Shown here one piece after another: positions 41,793 through 49,545 of a stretch of DNA of 51,747 nt (position 1 is the stretch's first letter; each line of letters begins with the position of its first letter). Position numbers and translations under genes: made by a program. Origin of the DNA: Alphaproteobacteria bacterium (lineage in GTDB: Bacteria > Pseudomonadota > Alphaproteobacteria > Reyranellales > Reyranellaceae). The notes beneath the pieces were generated by a model. The model ran no database searches and was not told where the DNA came from. It saw nothing but the letters and a program-made list of their open reading frames with translations. The stretch spans positions 1 to 51,747 of the forward strand of contig JAFAKN010000130.1 in the NCBI GenBank assembly GCA_019235415.1. The letters are read 5' to 3'.

Positions 41793-42419
41793 TCATCCCA
41801 AGCGGCGCTTGGCGGCGCGCGGGAAGCGCGCGACGGTGCCGGTGCGCTCGGCGCCGTTGAGCCAGGCCCGCAAGCTTTCGACCTCGCGACAGCTGGCGGT
41901 CCCTTCGGAGCAGATCAGATAGTCGCTGACAGTCGAACGGCCCTCAAGAGGCTCGCAGCGATAGCCAGGGTGATGACCAGGGCTGCGGTCAATCAGCACG
42001 TCGACTTTGCCCTCGACAAGCTCGTGCAGCCCGGCAGGTTCCATGATCCGCAGCCCGACCGTCGGATGAGCAGCGCGGAAGTGGCCCGGGTCCAACCGGC
42101 CGAGATCGAACCGGGCATAGACGCCCACGGACAAGGCGGTGGCGACTCCTTGCGGCTTGAGCCGCGCCGTCGCGTCTCCGATGCGGCAAAAGCCTTTCTG
42201 CACAGAAGTCACATACTCCTGTGCGACTGGAGTCAGCACCAATTGCTTGTGCAGCCGCTCGAACAGCCGCACGCCAAGGCGATCCTCCAACAATTTCACT
42301 TGCTGCCCGACGGCACCTGGCGTGACGTGGAGCTCGCGTGCGGCAAGCTTAAAGCTGAGGTGGCGCGCGGCGGCTTCAAACGCGCGCAGCGGGTTCAGTG
42401 GCGGTAGCAGATAGGTCAT
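41793..42419 (-). CDS. LysR family regulator (GcvA-like), shortened effector domain
   Basis: 208 aa, whereas GcvA-type LysR proteins have about 300. The N-terminal winged helix-turn-helix is intact (PLNPLRAFEAAARHLSFKLA, ARELHVTPGAVGQQVKLLED). The first part of the effector domain continues as VGVYARFDLGRLDPGHFRAA and LHELVEGKVDVLID, then HHPGYRCEPLEGRSTVSDYL and ICSEGTASCREVESLRAWL, where the sequence jumps to what looks like the C-terminal end of the family. About 90 residues of the effector domain appear deleted in frame. It could be a constitutive or dominant-negative DNA-binding protein. It is divergent from the MocR gene. Confidence 0.82.
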   Translation of the reverse strand: MTYLLPPLNPLRAFEAAARHLSFKLAARELHVTPGAVGQQVKLLEDRLGVRLFERLHKQLVLTPVAQEYVTSVQKGFCRIGDATARLKPQGVATALSVGVYARFDLGRLDPGHFRAAHPTVGLRIMEPAGLHELVEGKVDVLIDRSPGHHPGYRCEPLEGRSTVSDYLICSEGTASCREVESLRAWLNGAERTGTVARFPRAAKRRLG

Positions 42420-42695
42420 GGCGTAGCTACATTGCCATCGTAGCCCAGCTCCCCTGCAACAGATTTTCTATAGCAGGCGCAAAGACTGGCTGGACGATCT
42501 AGGCGAGAGTGAACGGATTTGCGAGAAGCAACGGCTACAAAAGTCGGGTTTGGACGCGTTGGATTGTGATAGTCGCGCAAATCGTCACAGCTGGCCATTT
42601 CGGTGGCGATATAGCCCGCCTGCACTTCGGGGCGTTGCTCGTTTGAACTGCCATTCCTTGAAGGAGACCGACACGTTGCCCCACGAGTAGTATGC

Positions 42696-42727
42696 TAGGT
42701 AGAGCCACCTATGCCAACCTGGGCATA
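42696..42727. promoter_or_regulatory. Overlapping dyads upstream of the MocR-type gene
   Basis: Two dyads lie 20-50 nt before the ATG at 42748: TAGGT-N6-ACCTA (42696-42711) and TATGCC-N6-GGCATA (42710-42727). TATGC also repeats at 42691 and 42710. MocR regulators bind repeats near their own promoter, so this is a likely operator. The rest of the 328-bp gap (42420-42747) shows no gene and must also hold the LysR promoter. Confidence 0.5.
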
Positions 42728-42747
42728 CCACTTTTGCGGACCACGTT

Positions 42748-44205
42748 ATGAAGAACGGAGGGCACTTGCCATTCTCGACGAAGATCGAGCGCTCGTCAGG
42801 CACGCCGCTGTTCCGCCAGGTCTATCTCCAGCTGCGATCGTCGATCCTGTCACGGACGTTGCGGCCGGGGGCAAAGCTGCCCTCGACGCGCGAACTCGCG
42901 GAAGACCTGTCGATCTCGCGCTCCGTGGTGGTCCTGGCCTATGAGCAACTACTGGCGGAAGGTTGCGTCAGCGGAAAGGTCGGTTCAGGTACCTATGTTG
43001 CCTCGGAGCTTGCCGAACTCGCCGGCGCACCGACCGTCACAGTACGTAAGCGTGCGATGGGTCCTGCGCGCCGGCGGCCGAGGGTGTCCGTTGACGTCAC
43101 GGAACTGTCCGACGAGCGGCCGTTCAATCTTGGGCGAACGCTGATCGATGCACGGACCATCGATCAATGGCGCAAGCTAAGCACGCGGGGCTTGCAGACG
43201 TTCGACAAGGCGCTGCTGGGCTATTGCGATCCGCGAGGAAGCCAGGAACTGCGTGAGGCGATTTGCGACTACCTCGGTTCGGCGCGCGCGGTGCAATGCG
43301 ATCCCGAGCAGATTTTAGTGACGAACGGAACGCAGCACGCCATTCACATTGTCGCCCGGCTGTTGCAGCAGGCCGGCGATCGCGAGGTCTGGGTCGAAGA
43401 TCCGGGGTATCCTTTGACGCGCGAGGCGCTACTGGCAGCAGGGATGTTGGTGCGCCCCGTCCTGGTGGATGGCGACGGCTTGAATGTTGGGTATGGCATC
43501 AGGCGGTGGCCGATGGCAAAGGCGGCGTTCATCACGCCTTCGCACCAGTTTCCGACGGGAGTTGTGCTTTCGATGGCGCGCCGGCTGGAGTTGCTCAATT
43601 GGGCCCAGGATAATGCCGCATGGATCATCGAGGACGACTACGCCAGCGAGTTTCGCTACGGCGGACATCCGCTCGCATCGCTGCAGGGCCTCAAGGGCGG
43701 AGCCCGGGTGATTTACATTGGAACCCTGAATAAAGCGCTGTTCCCGGGCCTTCGGCTCGGTTACGCGGTTGTGCCACATGTTCTGCTTCCGCGCGCCGTG
43801 ACCGCTCGGTATCTCCTCGACCGACAGCCGCCGCTAACGAACCAGTCGGTGGTAGCGGAGTTCATACGCGGCGGGTACCTTACGGCTCATATCCGCAGGA
43901 TGCGGCAGCTTTATCGCGAGCAGCGGGATGTGCTGGTCGCCTCCCTAAGGCGCCGCCTGCCGGGGTTCGTGACTGTCGACGCTCCGGATCAGGGCATGCA
44001 CCTGGTGGCCTACCTCTCGGGAGGTTGTGCGGACGTGGCTGCTGAGAAGGCGGCTAAGCAGGCGGGTATCGTCGTGCGGGCGCTCAGTCGCATGTATGTC
44101 GCCGCCGCCCCCCGGCAGGGATTGTTGCTCGGCTTTAGCGGCTACCCGAAGCAAGTCATTGCACCGGCTGTCAGGCGCCTCGCGTCGGTCTTCCCACCCC
44201 CGTGA
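42748..44205 (+). CDS. MocR/PdxR-type GntR regulator with aminotransferase domain
   Basis: 485 aa. Residues about 10-90 are a GntR winged helix (GTPLFRQVYLQLRSSILSRT, KLPSTRELAEDLSISRSVVV), followed by a class I aminotransferase-like domain: GYCDPRGSQELREAICDYLG, TNGTQHAIHIVARLL, EDPGYPLTREALLAAG, EDDYASEFRY and PLP lysine K329 in GTLNKALFPGLRLGY. Such regulators use PLP (or PLP-GABA etc.) as effector and control pyridoxal, taurine or GABA metabolism. The likely targets are the LysR/SDR region or the enzyme at 44383. The Lys and the DY-SEF motif are intact, so PLP binding is expected. Confidence 0.9.
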   Translation: MKNGGHLPFSTKIERSSGTPLFRQVYLQLRSSILSRTLRPGAKLPSTRELAEDLSISRSVVVLAYEQLLAEGCVSGKVGSGTYVASELAELAGAPTVTVRKRAMGPARRRPRVSVDVTELSDERPFNLGRTLIDARTIDQWRKLSTRGLQTFDKALLGYCDPRGSQELREAICDYLGSARAVQCDPEQILVTNGTQHAIHIVARLLQQAGDREVWVEDPGYPLTREALLAAGMLVRPVLVDGDGLNVGYGIRRWPMAKAAFITPSHQFPTGVVLSMARRLELLNWAQDNAAWIIEDDYASEFRYGGHPLASLQGLKGGARVIYIGTLNKALFPGLRLGYAVVPHVLLPRAVTARYLLDRQPPLTNQSVVAEFIRGGYLTAHIRRMRQLYREQRDVLVASLRRRLPGFVTVDAPDQGMHLVAYLSGGCADVAAEKAAKQAGIVVRALSRMYVAAAPRQGLLLGFSGYPKQVIAPAVRRLASVFPPP

Positions 44206-44246
44206 AGGCTGCTTGGTCAGGGCAAGTCACTCAGGAAAAGTGGTAT

Positions 44247-44278
44247 GTCTCGTTGAGACCAAGTGGGTCTTTCGAGAC
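44247..44278. other. Hairpin after the MocR gene
   Basis: GTCTCG (44247-44252) pairs with CGAGAC (44273-44278), and inside AGACC pairs with GGTCT around AAGTG, giving an interrupted 11-bp stem. There is no T-run. It could be a regulator of the downstream gene or a weak terminator. Confidence 0.5.
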
Positions 44279-44382
44279 GCTGCAGAAGGCGGCTAGGAAC
44301 GAGCTCGAGCCGACGACCCGCGTCGCGGCTGCAAGGTCCGTCGCAAGAGCAAATCCTGAACCACAGAACGGAACAATTCGAT

Positions 44383-45213
44383 ATGCCTGTCACTCAACGC
44401 GACAAAGGCGATACTTTCCGCGCGCTCCATCAAGGGACGCGCTCGTTCGTCATCCCCAACGCCTGGGACGCAGGATCGGCGCGCATTCTGGCGGGCCTTG
44501 GCTTTTCGGCAATCGCCACCTCCAGCTACGCGACTGCCGGCGCATACGGCAGGCGCGATGGCCGGATCACCCGCGACCAGGTGCTCGAGCACGCGCGCGC
44601 CATCGTTGACGCGACCGATCTTCCGGTTTCGGTGGATTTCGAAAGCGGCTTCGGCGCCACCGCGAACGTCGTGGCCGAGACCTATCGCCACGCCGCAGCC
44701 GTAGGCCTCGTCGGAGCGACGATCGAGGACCTCGCGCCCACAAGCCGAAAGGACAAGCCGCTGTTCGACATCGGCGAGGCGACCGAGCGCGTCGCCGCCG
44801 CGGCGGCAGCGAAGCGCAAGCTCGGATTTCCGTTCATGCTCACCGCGCGCGCCGAAGGCGTCCGGCACGCCAACACCGATCTTGACGACGCGATCAAGCG
44901 CCTTCAGGCCTACGAGAAGGCGGGCGCGGACGTGCTGATGGCGCCGGGCTTGCCGGACCTCGCGTCCGTGAAGGCGGTGTGCGCCGCGATTACGAAGCCG
45001 TTCAATTTCATGGCCGGCATTCCGGGCAAGTCGTTCACCGTTGCCGAGCTCGAAGCGGCAGGCGTGCGTCGCATCAGCCTCGCCGGCTCGCTCTATCGCG
45101 CGGCGATGGGCGGGCTCGTCACCGCCGCGCGCGAGTTGAAGGACAAAGGAACCCTAGGCTACATCGACACGGCACTGCCGTCGGCGGAGCTCGCCGGATT
45201 CATGCGGGAGTAA
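44383..45213 (+). CDS. Isocitrate lyase/PEP mutase family protein
   Basis: 276 aa from ATG 44383; the open frame upstream has no ribosome site. It shows FVIPNAWDAGSARILAGLGF, ATSSYATAGAYGRRDGRIT, then the metal/substrate loop VSVDFESGFGAT, a second VGATIEDLAPTSRKDKPLFD, and LTARAEGVRHANTDLDDAIK. The D-F-E-S-G-F-G pattern (D at the Mg site) is that of oxaloacetate decarboxylase/PEP mutase-like carboxyvinyl-carboxyphosphonate mutase superfamily enzymes. It lacks the KKCGH motif of true isocitrate lyase. The exact reaction is unknown. Expression may be controlled by the upstream MocR regulator. Confidence 0.87.
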   Translation: MPVTQRDKGDTFRALHQGTRSFVIPNAWDAGSARILAGLGFSAIATSSYATAGAYGRRDGRITRDQVLEHARAIVDATDLPVSVDFESGFGATANVVAETYRHAAAVGLVGATIEDLAPTSRKDKPLFDIGEATERVAAAAAAKRKLGFPFMLTARAEGVRHANTDLDDAIKRLQAYEKAGADVLMAPGLPDLASVKAVCAAITKPFNFMAGIPGKSFTVAELEAAGVRRISLAGSLYRAAMGGLVTAARELKDKGTLGYIDTALPSAELAGFMRE

Positions 45214-45632
45214 TCAAACACAGACGCGACGAGAAGCGCGCTTCGAGCCGGGAACTTTGCTAGTCGACCATCCCCTTTTAAGGGCTATCGAGATCGCGAT
45301 TTCGGTTGCCTCTTCGCTGTCCCCCAAAGGATCAGGATGAAAAGGATGGCCCAGCGGTTGCTCGGTTCCTCGTGTGAAGGTCGCCTGGTGAACGAGTCTT
45401 TGATTGCGATGTGGTTCGCCTACGAGCGTGCCGAAGCTACAAAGGCGACGTGGGCCGTACGTCCACGATCTCTTGACTGCGCGTCCTGCCGAGATGCGCT
45501 GCGCGATGTCCGGGTGTACTCAGACGCGGCATTAAGGCGCGAGAATCGCGCTCAAGCTCACGCAGATGTGTCCCCCTGTGTCCCCGTTAATTCTGGGCTT
45601 AAAGAGACAAGGCGCTAAACCGTTGATTTTAC
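45214..45632. other. 419-bp stretch without a supported gene, 3' of tRNA-Thr
   Basis: No recognisable protein is encoded; one plus-strand open frame (45337-45618) has no family features and no convincing ribosome site. A short direct repeat (TGTGTCCCC twice, about 45566-45584) lies near the tRNA 3' side. Sequence composition is less GC-rich than its surroundings. This is the side where integrated elements would sit if the tRNA were an attachment site, but no integrase is present. Confidence 0.5.
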
Positions 45633-45708
45633 TGGTGCCCCGAGACGGATTCGAACCGCCGACCCCATCATTACGAATGATGTGCTCTACCAGCTGAGCT
45701 ATCGGGGC
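45633..45708 (-). tRNA. tRNA-Thr (anticodon CGT)
   Basis: On the minus strand a full 76-nt cloverleaf is readable: acceptor GCCCCGA paired with TCGGGGC, D-loop GCTCAGCTGGTAGAGC, anticodon stem CATCA/TGATG around TTCGTAA (anticodon CGT, codon ACG), T-arm with GGTTCGAATCC, and encoded CCA at 45633-45635. The discriminator base is A. Confidence 0.96.
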
Positions 45709-45784
45709 ATGGGGCGGTTTCTAGGCGAAAGGCGCTGGACGCGCAAGCCGCCCACCGGAGAGGATGGCGCCGGGGGCATTCATC

Positions 45785-46693
45785 ATGCAGCTTGGTCGTC
45801 GCCGCCTGGTCGCGGGCGCATTTTCTGCCGGATCGCTGGCCGCCGGGTCGCTGGTCACGGCGCGTAAAGCGGGCGCCGTCGTCGTGCAGGACGAGACCTG
45901 GCGCGCCGAAGGCGGCGGCCCTGGGCGCGAGGCGATGGGCTTTCGCGCCCATGTCGCCCTGGCCCACCAGCCGCAATTCAGGGGCCTCATGGCGCTCTCC
46001 AGCGACGAGGGCGAATCGTGGGGCGTGGCCTCGTCGACCTGGCTCGGCAACGTGCAGGGCCACGGTCTCCTGCTGACCGCCGCGCACGTCTTTGAGTCGG
46101 ACGAATCGGCCGAGGACTACGTCTACCGCACCCCGAGCGGCAGGATCCGGCAAGGCACCGACCTCGTCATCCATCCGAAGTGGAGCGGCAGCACCGACGA
46201 TACAGGCGGCTTCGACTTTGCCATCGTGACCCTCGATGCCCCGGTCGACGATGCCGGTCCGCCGCCGCTGCTCTACTCCGCCAATCGCGAGATGGGCCGG
46301 CGCATCGTGATGATCGGGTTCGGCAACCGCGGCATCGGCTCGGTCGGCGAGAACGCGATGTACTCGACCGGATCGGACAAGGCCGCCGCGGAGAACACCG
46401 TGGACGAGGTCATGTCGGCGGTCGGCGGCAAGCTGTCCAAGGGTGAGGAGGCCGGCAACTGGATCGCCGTCACGCTCCACCGGACGTCCGACGGCGGGTC
46501 GCGCATGGACGGCATCCTGGGCTCGGGCGACAGCGGCGGCTCGGCCTGGCTCATGGCCGGCACTGGCTGGGCGATCTGCGGCGTCAATTCCTCGGGCGGC
46601 GAGAAGTACGAGGAGCGCGCCTACTTCGCGCGCGTTTCGGGCGTCGCGGAATGGATCGCCAAAGTCGTGCCCGGCGTGCGCTTCGCGGCCTGA
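45785..46693 (+). CDS. Secreted trypsin-family serine protease with Tat-like signal
   Basis: 302 aa from ATG 45785; an ATG at 45764 is possible. The N-terminus MQLGRRRLVAGAFSAGSLAA has twin arginines followed by a hydrophobic stretch, like a Tat or lipoprotein-free signal, with cleavage near AGA. The S1 triad is visible: H101 (LLTAAHVF), D144 (FDFAIVTL) and S250 (GSGDSGGSAW). It lacks a zymogen-type disulfide core. It is probably exported folded and acts in the periplasm or outside. Its neighbour tRNA-Thr is on the opposite strand. Confidence 0.85.
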   Translation: MQLGRRRLVAGAFSAGSLAAGSLVTARKAGAVVVQDETWRAEGGGPGREAMGFRAHVALAHQPQFRGLMALSSDEGESWGVASSTWLGNVQGHGLLLTAAHVFESDESAEDYVYRTPSGRIRQGTDLVIHPKWSGSTDDTGGFDFAIVTLDAPVDDAGPPPLLYSANREMGRRIVMIGFGNRGIGSVGENAMYSTGSDKAAAENTVDEVMSAVGGKLSKGEEAGNWIAVTLHRTSDGGSRMDGILGSGDSGGSAWLMAGTGWAICGVNSSGGEKYEERAYFARVSGVAEWIAKVVPGVRFAA

Positions 46694-46783
46694 ACCGCCG
46701 CGCCCGACGCGCATGCGCCGCGGCTGGCATCGTCCTCAATTGCCTCTATGATCGCGGGCGCATGCAATCGAAGGGAGTAGACC

Positions 46784-47653
46784 ATGGCCAAGGTGGCGTT
46801 TCTGGGTCTGGGCGTGATGGGCTTCCCGATGGCGGGGCATCTCGCCGCCAAGGGACACGACGTCGTGGTCTACAACCGCACCTTCAGCAAGGCCGAGGCC
46901 TGGACCAAGAAGCACAAGGGCATCGCCAAGCGCACGCCCAAGGAGGCCGCCGAGGGCCGCGAGATCGTGTTCTGCTGCGTCGGCAACGACGACGATGTGC
47001 GCTCGGTCGTGATGGGCGACCATGGCGCCTTCGCCGGCATGAGCCAGGGTTCGATCTTGTTCGACAACACCACGGCCTCGGCCGACATCGCCCGCGAGCT
47101 GCACGCCGAGGGCAAGAAGAAGGGCATCGACTTCATCGACGCCCCCGTGTCGGGCGGTCAGGCGGGCGCTGAGAACGGCCAGCTCACCGTGATGTGCGGC
47201 GGTGAGCCGGCGCCGTTCGAGCGCGCCAAGCCGGTGGCCGACGCCTACGCCAAGGCGATCACGCTGATCGGCCCGCCGGGGTCGGGCCAGATCACCAAGA
47301 TGATGAACCAGATGTGCATCGCCGGCATCGTGCAGGGGCTGGCCGAGGCGCTCAATCTCGGCCAGCGCAGCGGGCTCGACCTCGACAAGGTGTTCAGCGC
47401 CATCTCCAAGGGCGCGGCGCAGAGTTGGCAGATGGAAAACCGCTGGAAGGCCATGGTCGAGGGCAAGTTCGAGTTCGGCTTCGCGGTCGACTGGATGCGC
47501 AAGGATCTCGGCATCTCGCTCGCCGAGGGCAAGCGTGCCAAGGCACAAATGCCGCTCGTGGCTTTGGTCGACCAGTTCTATGCCCGCGTGCAGGAGCGCG
47601 GTGGCGGGCGTTGGGACACGTGCAGCCTGATCCAACCCTTGCAGAAGCCGTGA
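46784..47653 (+). CDS. 3-hydroxyisobutyrate dehydrogenase-like NAD(P)-dependent oxidoreductase
   Basis: 289 aa behind GGGAG. GLGVMGFPMAGHLAAKGHDV is the N-terminal Rossmann site, followed by VVVYNRTFSKAEA with R after beta-2, suggesting NADPH. FIDAPVSGGQAGAENGQLTV is the substrate motif, and the catalytic Lys is in QITKMMNQM. The C-terminal helical domain (KDLGISLAEGKRAKAQMPLV) is complete. It oxidises or reduces a beta-hydroxyacid, such as 3-hydroxyisobutyrate or tartronate semialdehyde. It is followed by a GST gene 11 nt downstream, suggesting co-transcription. Confidence 0.9.
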   Translation: MAKVAFLGLGVMGFPMAGHLAAKGHDVVVYNRTFSKAEAWTKKHKGIAKRTPKEAAEGREIVFCCVGNDDDVRSVVMGDHGAFAGMSQGSILFDNTTASADIARELHAEGKKKGIDFIDAPVSGGQAGAENGQLTVMCGGEPAPFERAKPVADAYAKAITLIGPPGSGQITKMMNQMCIAGIVQGLAEALNLGQRSGLDLDKVFSAISKGAAQSWQMENRWKAMVEGKFEFGFAVDWMRKDLGISLAEGKRAKAQMPLVALVDQFYARVQERGGGRWDTCSLIQPLQKP

Positions 47654-47664
47654 GGGGCGCAGTT

Positions 47665-48300
47665 ATGGACGCCTACAAGCTCTACGGTCGGCCGGGCTGG
47701 GGCTCGGTATTGGTCGAGGCGCAGCTCGTCTGGTACGGGTTGCCGTTCGAGTTCGAGCCGGTCGACGATCTCTTCAAGTCGCCGGACGCGCGCGCCAAGC
47801 TCGAAAGGGTCAATCCGCTGGCCCAGGTGCCCACCCTGGTGATGCCGGACGGCAGCATCATGAGCGAGAGTGCGGCCATCACGCTGCTGCTCGCCGACCT
47901 CACGGCCAAGGACTCGCTGGTGCCGGCCGCGCAGGCGACGGAACGCGCGAAGTTCCTGCGCTGGCTGGTGTTCCTGGTAGCCAACATCTATCCCACCTTC
48001 ACCTATGCCGACGATCCGGCGCGCTTCGTGTCGGTCAATTCAGCGCGCGATCCCTTCCGCGCCGCGACCGACGCCTACGCCCAGCGGCTGTGGAAGCAGG
48101 TCGACGGCCAGACCGGCGGCCCGTGGTTCCTGGGCGAGCGCTTCTCGGCGCTCGACATCTACATCGCCGTCATGACACGCTGGCGGCCCAAGCGCGGCTG
48201 GTTCGAGATCGAGACGCCGCACCTGTTCGCCATCGCCCGCCGCGCCGACCGCTTACCCGAGCTCGCCGACGTCTGGAAGCGCAACTGGCCGGCCAACTGA
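47665..48300 (+). CDS. Glutathione S-transferase family protein
   Basis: 211 aa from ATG 47665 behind GAGGGG. The thioredoxin-like half reads KLYGRPGWGSVLVEAQLVWY, then RVNPLAQVPTLVMPDGSIMS, ESAAITLLLADL, where the cis-Pro after QV and the ES pair bind glutathione. The helical C-terminal domain (GGPWFLGERFSALDIYIAVM) has the N-capping ALDIY motif. GRPGWGS carries Ser at a position typical of Ser-class activation. It is likely a detoxification or thiol-transfer enzyme, in a run with the dehydrogenase and racemase-like genes. Confidence 0.9.
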   Translation: MDAYKLYGRPGWGSVLVEAQLVWYGLPFEFEPVDDLFKSPDARAKLERVNPLAQVPTLVMPDGSIMSESAAITLLLADLTAKDSLVPAAQATERAKFLRWLVFLVANIYPTFTYADDPARFVSVNSARDPFRAATDAYAQRLWKQVDGQTGGPWFLGERFSALDIYIAVMTRWRPKRGWFEIETPHLFAIARRADRLPELADVWKRNWPAN

Positions 48301-48310
48301 GGCGAGCGCG

Positions 48311-48985
48311 ATGGCGAGCGTCGGCATCGTGGGCGGCCTGGGGGTCGGCGCCACGGTGCACTACTACGAGAAGATCACCTCGGCCTGCAAAGCGCGCGGC
48401 GTCGCGCCCGACCTCGCGATCGTGCATGCCGACGTCGACTACGGCCAAGCCCTGGTGCGCGACGGCAAGCTCGGCGCGCTCGCGCAGTACCTCGCGGCGT
48501 TCATCGAACGCTTGCGCAAGGCCGGCGCGACGACGGCGGTGCTGCCCGCGATCACGCCGCACATCTGCCTTGGCGAGCTCGCGCCGCGGGCCAGCCTGCC
48601 GATCCTGAACATCGTCGTTCCCACGCTGGCCGAGATCGCCCGACGCGGCGTCGGGAAGGTCGCCCTGTTCGGCACCACCTTCACCATGGAAGGCGGGCTA
48701 TGGGGCCTCCTGAAAGGCGTCGAGATCGTCAAACCGGCGCCCGACGAGATCGCCTTCATCGGCGCACTCTACCAGCGCCTGCTCGACACGCAGGCGGGCG
48801 ACGCGGGCGATCTCGCCGACTTGCGCCGCATCGCCGCCGACCTTCAGCGCCGGACCGGCGTCGAGACCGTCCTGATCGCCGGCACCGACTTCGCCGTGCT
48901 GTTCGACGAGGAGACGGCCGGCTTCCCGGCGATCGACATGGCGCGCCTGCACATCGCGGCGATCGTCGAGCGGCTGACGACGTAG
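48311..48985 (+). CDS. Asp/Glu racemase superfamily protein lacking both catalytic cysteines
   Basis: 224 aa behind GAGGCGAG. The superfamily fold is clear: VGIVGGLGVGATVHYYEKIT, then KAGATTAVLPAITPHICLGE, and IVVPTLAEIARRGVGKVALF. However, the first Cys motif (P-C-N-T) reads LPAITPH, with A80, and the second (LGCTE) reads IAGTD, with G191. Both catalytic Cys are therefore missing. C86 and C26 are not at the expected places. The protein cannot work as a normal two-base racemase and may be a lyase, isomerase or binding protein. It is third in a co-directional run. Confidence 0.75.
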   Translation: MASVGIVGGLGVGATVHYYEKITSACKARGVAPDLAIVHADVDYGQALVRDGKLGALAQYLAAFIERLRKAGATTAVLPAITPHICLGELAPRASLPILNIVVPTLAEIARRGVGKVALFGTTFTMEGGLWGLLKGVEIVKPAPDEIAFIGALYQRLLDTQAGDAGDLADLRRIAADLQRRTGVETVLIAGTDFAVLFDEETAGFPAIDMARLHIAAIVERLTT

Positions 48986-49000
48986 TCAGTCAGCAGCTAG

Positions 49001-49112
49001 CCGTCATCCCGACGGGAGCCGAGCGAAGCGACGCGTAGTGGAGGGACCTGTCTTGTCGCCACATCCACCAGAGAGGTCCCTCGACTTCGCTTCGCTCCGC
49101 TCGGGATGACGG
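49001..49112. repeat. Dispersed palindromic repeat, copy 3 (longer variant)
   Basis: Outer ends CCGTCATCCCGA (49001-49012) and TCGGGATGACGG (49101-49112) are complementary; GAGCGAAGCGA and TCGCTTCGCTC, and GAGGGACCT and AGGTCCCTC, are further paired blocks. It is longer than copies 1 and 2 and lies between the racemase-like gene and the convergent ACT-like gene. Confidence 0.88.
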
Positions 49113-49119
49113 ATAGAGG

Positions 49120-49371
49120 CTAAAACGTCTGGCGCACGCCGACGATCTGGCCGAGGCAGCGCTGCACGTGATCGGCGGTCGCGGGTTCGAGCCCCTCGAC
49201 CTCGATCTCGACCGACAGCATGTCGGCGTCGGCCTGGGCGAAAACCCGGGCCGGCATCAGGCCGCGCTTGGCCAAAAGCTCGAGCGCGCGCGGCAGCACC
49301 GCAGGCTCGGCGTCGGCTTCGAAACAGTATCGGACGGTGGAGGAATTACGCTTGAGCGCGAGGACGGACAT
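49120..49371 (-). CDS. Small ACT-like domain protein
   Basis: 83 aa from ATG 49371 behind AGGAG. The pattern FEADAEPAVLPRALELLAKR followed by GLMPARVFAQADADMLSVEI looks like the beta-alpha-beta ACT fold of IlvN/IlvM-type acetolactate synthase regulatory subunits, but the usual catalytic gene is not adjacent. It ends in HVQRCLGQIVGVRQTF, typical of the last ACT helix and strand. It probably binds an amino acid or regulates an enzyme encoded elsewhere. Alone on its strand. Confidence 0.62.
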   Translation of the reverse strand: MSVLALKRNSSTVRYCFEADAEPAVLPRALELLAKRGLMPARVFAQADADMLSVEIEVEGLEPATADHVQRCLGQIVGVRQTF

Positions 49372-49545
49372 GAGTGGACTCCTGAAATGACGGACGAACA
49401 GCGGCGTGCCGGTTTGCGGTGCAAACCGGGGTGCTAATTCGTCCAATCAGGAAGCCCATGCCGGACATGCCTGCACTATAGCCCGCCCCCAGGCCGGCAG
49501 GCTACCCTTTCGTCGACGAGCCAAGGGAATGCCGAGGGAGAGGAA

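Noticed and set aside
45337-45618. 93-codon plus-strand frame beside tRNA-Thr
   Set aside because: No ribosome site of note, no family similarity, and composition not protein-like.
45214-45708. tRNA-Thr as attachment site of a genomic island
   Set aside because: No integrase and no second copy of the tRNA 3' end was found in the window.
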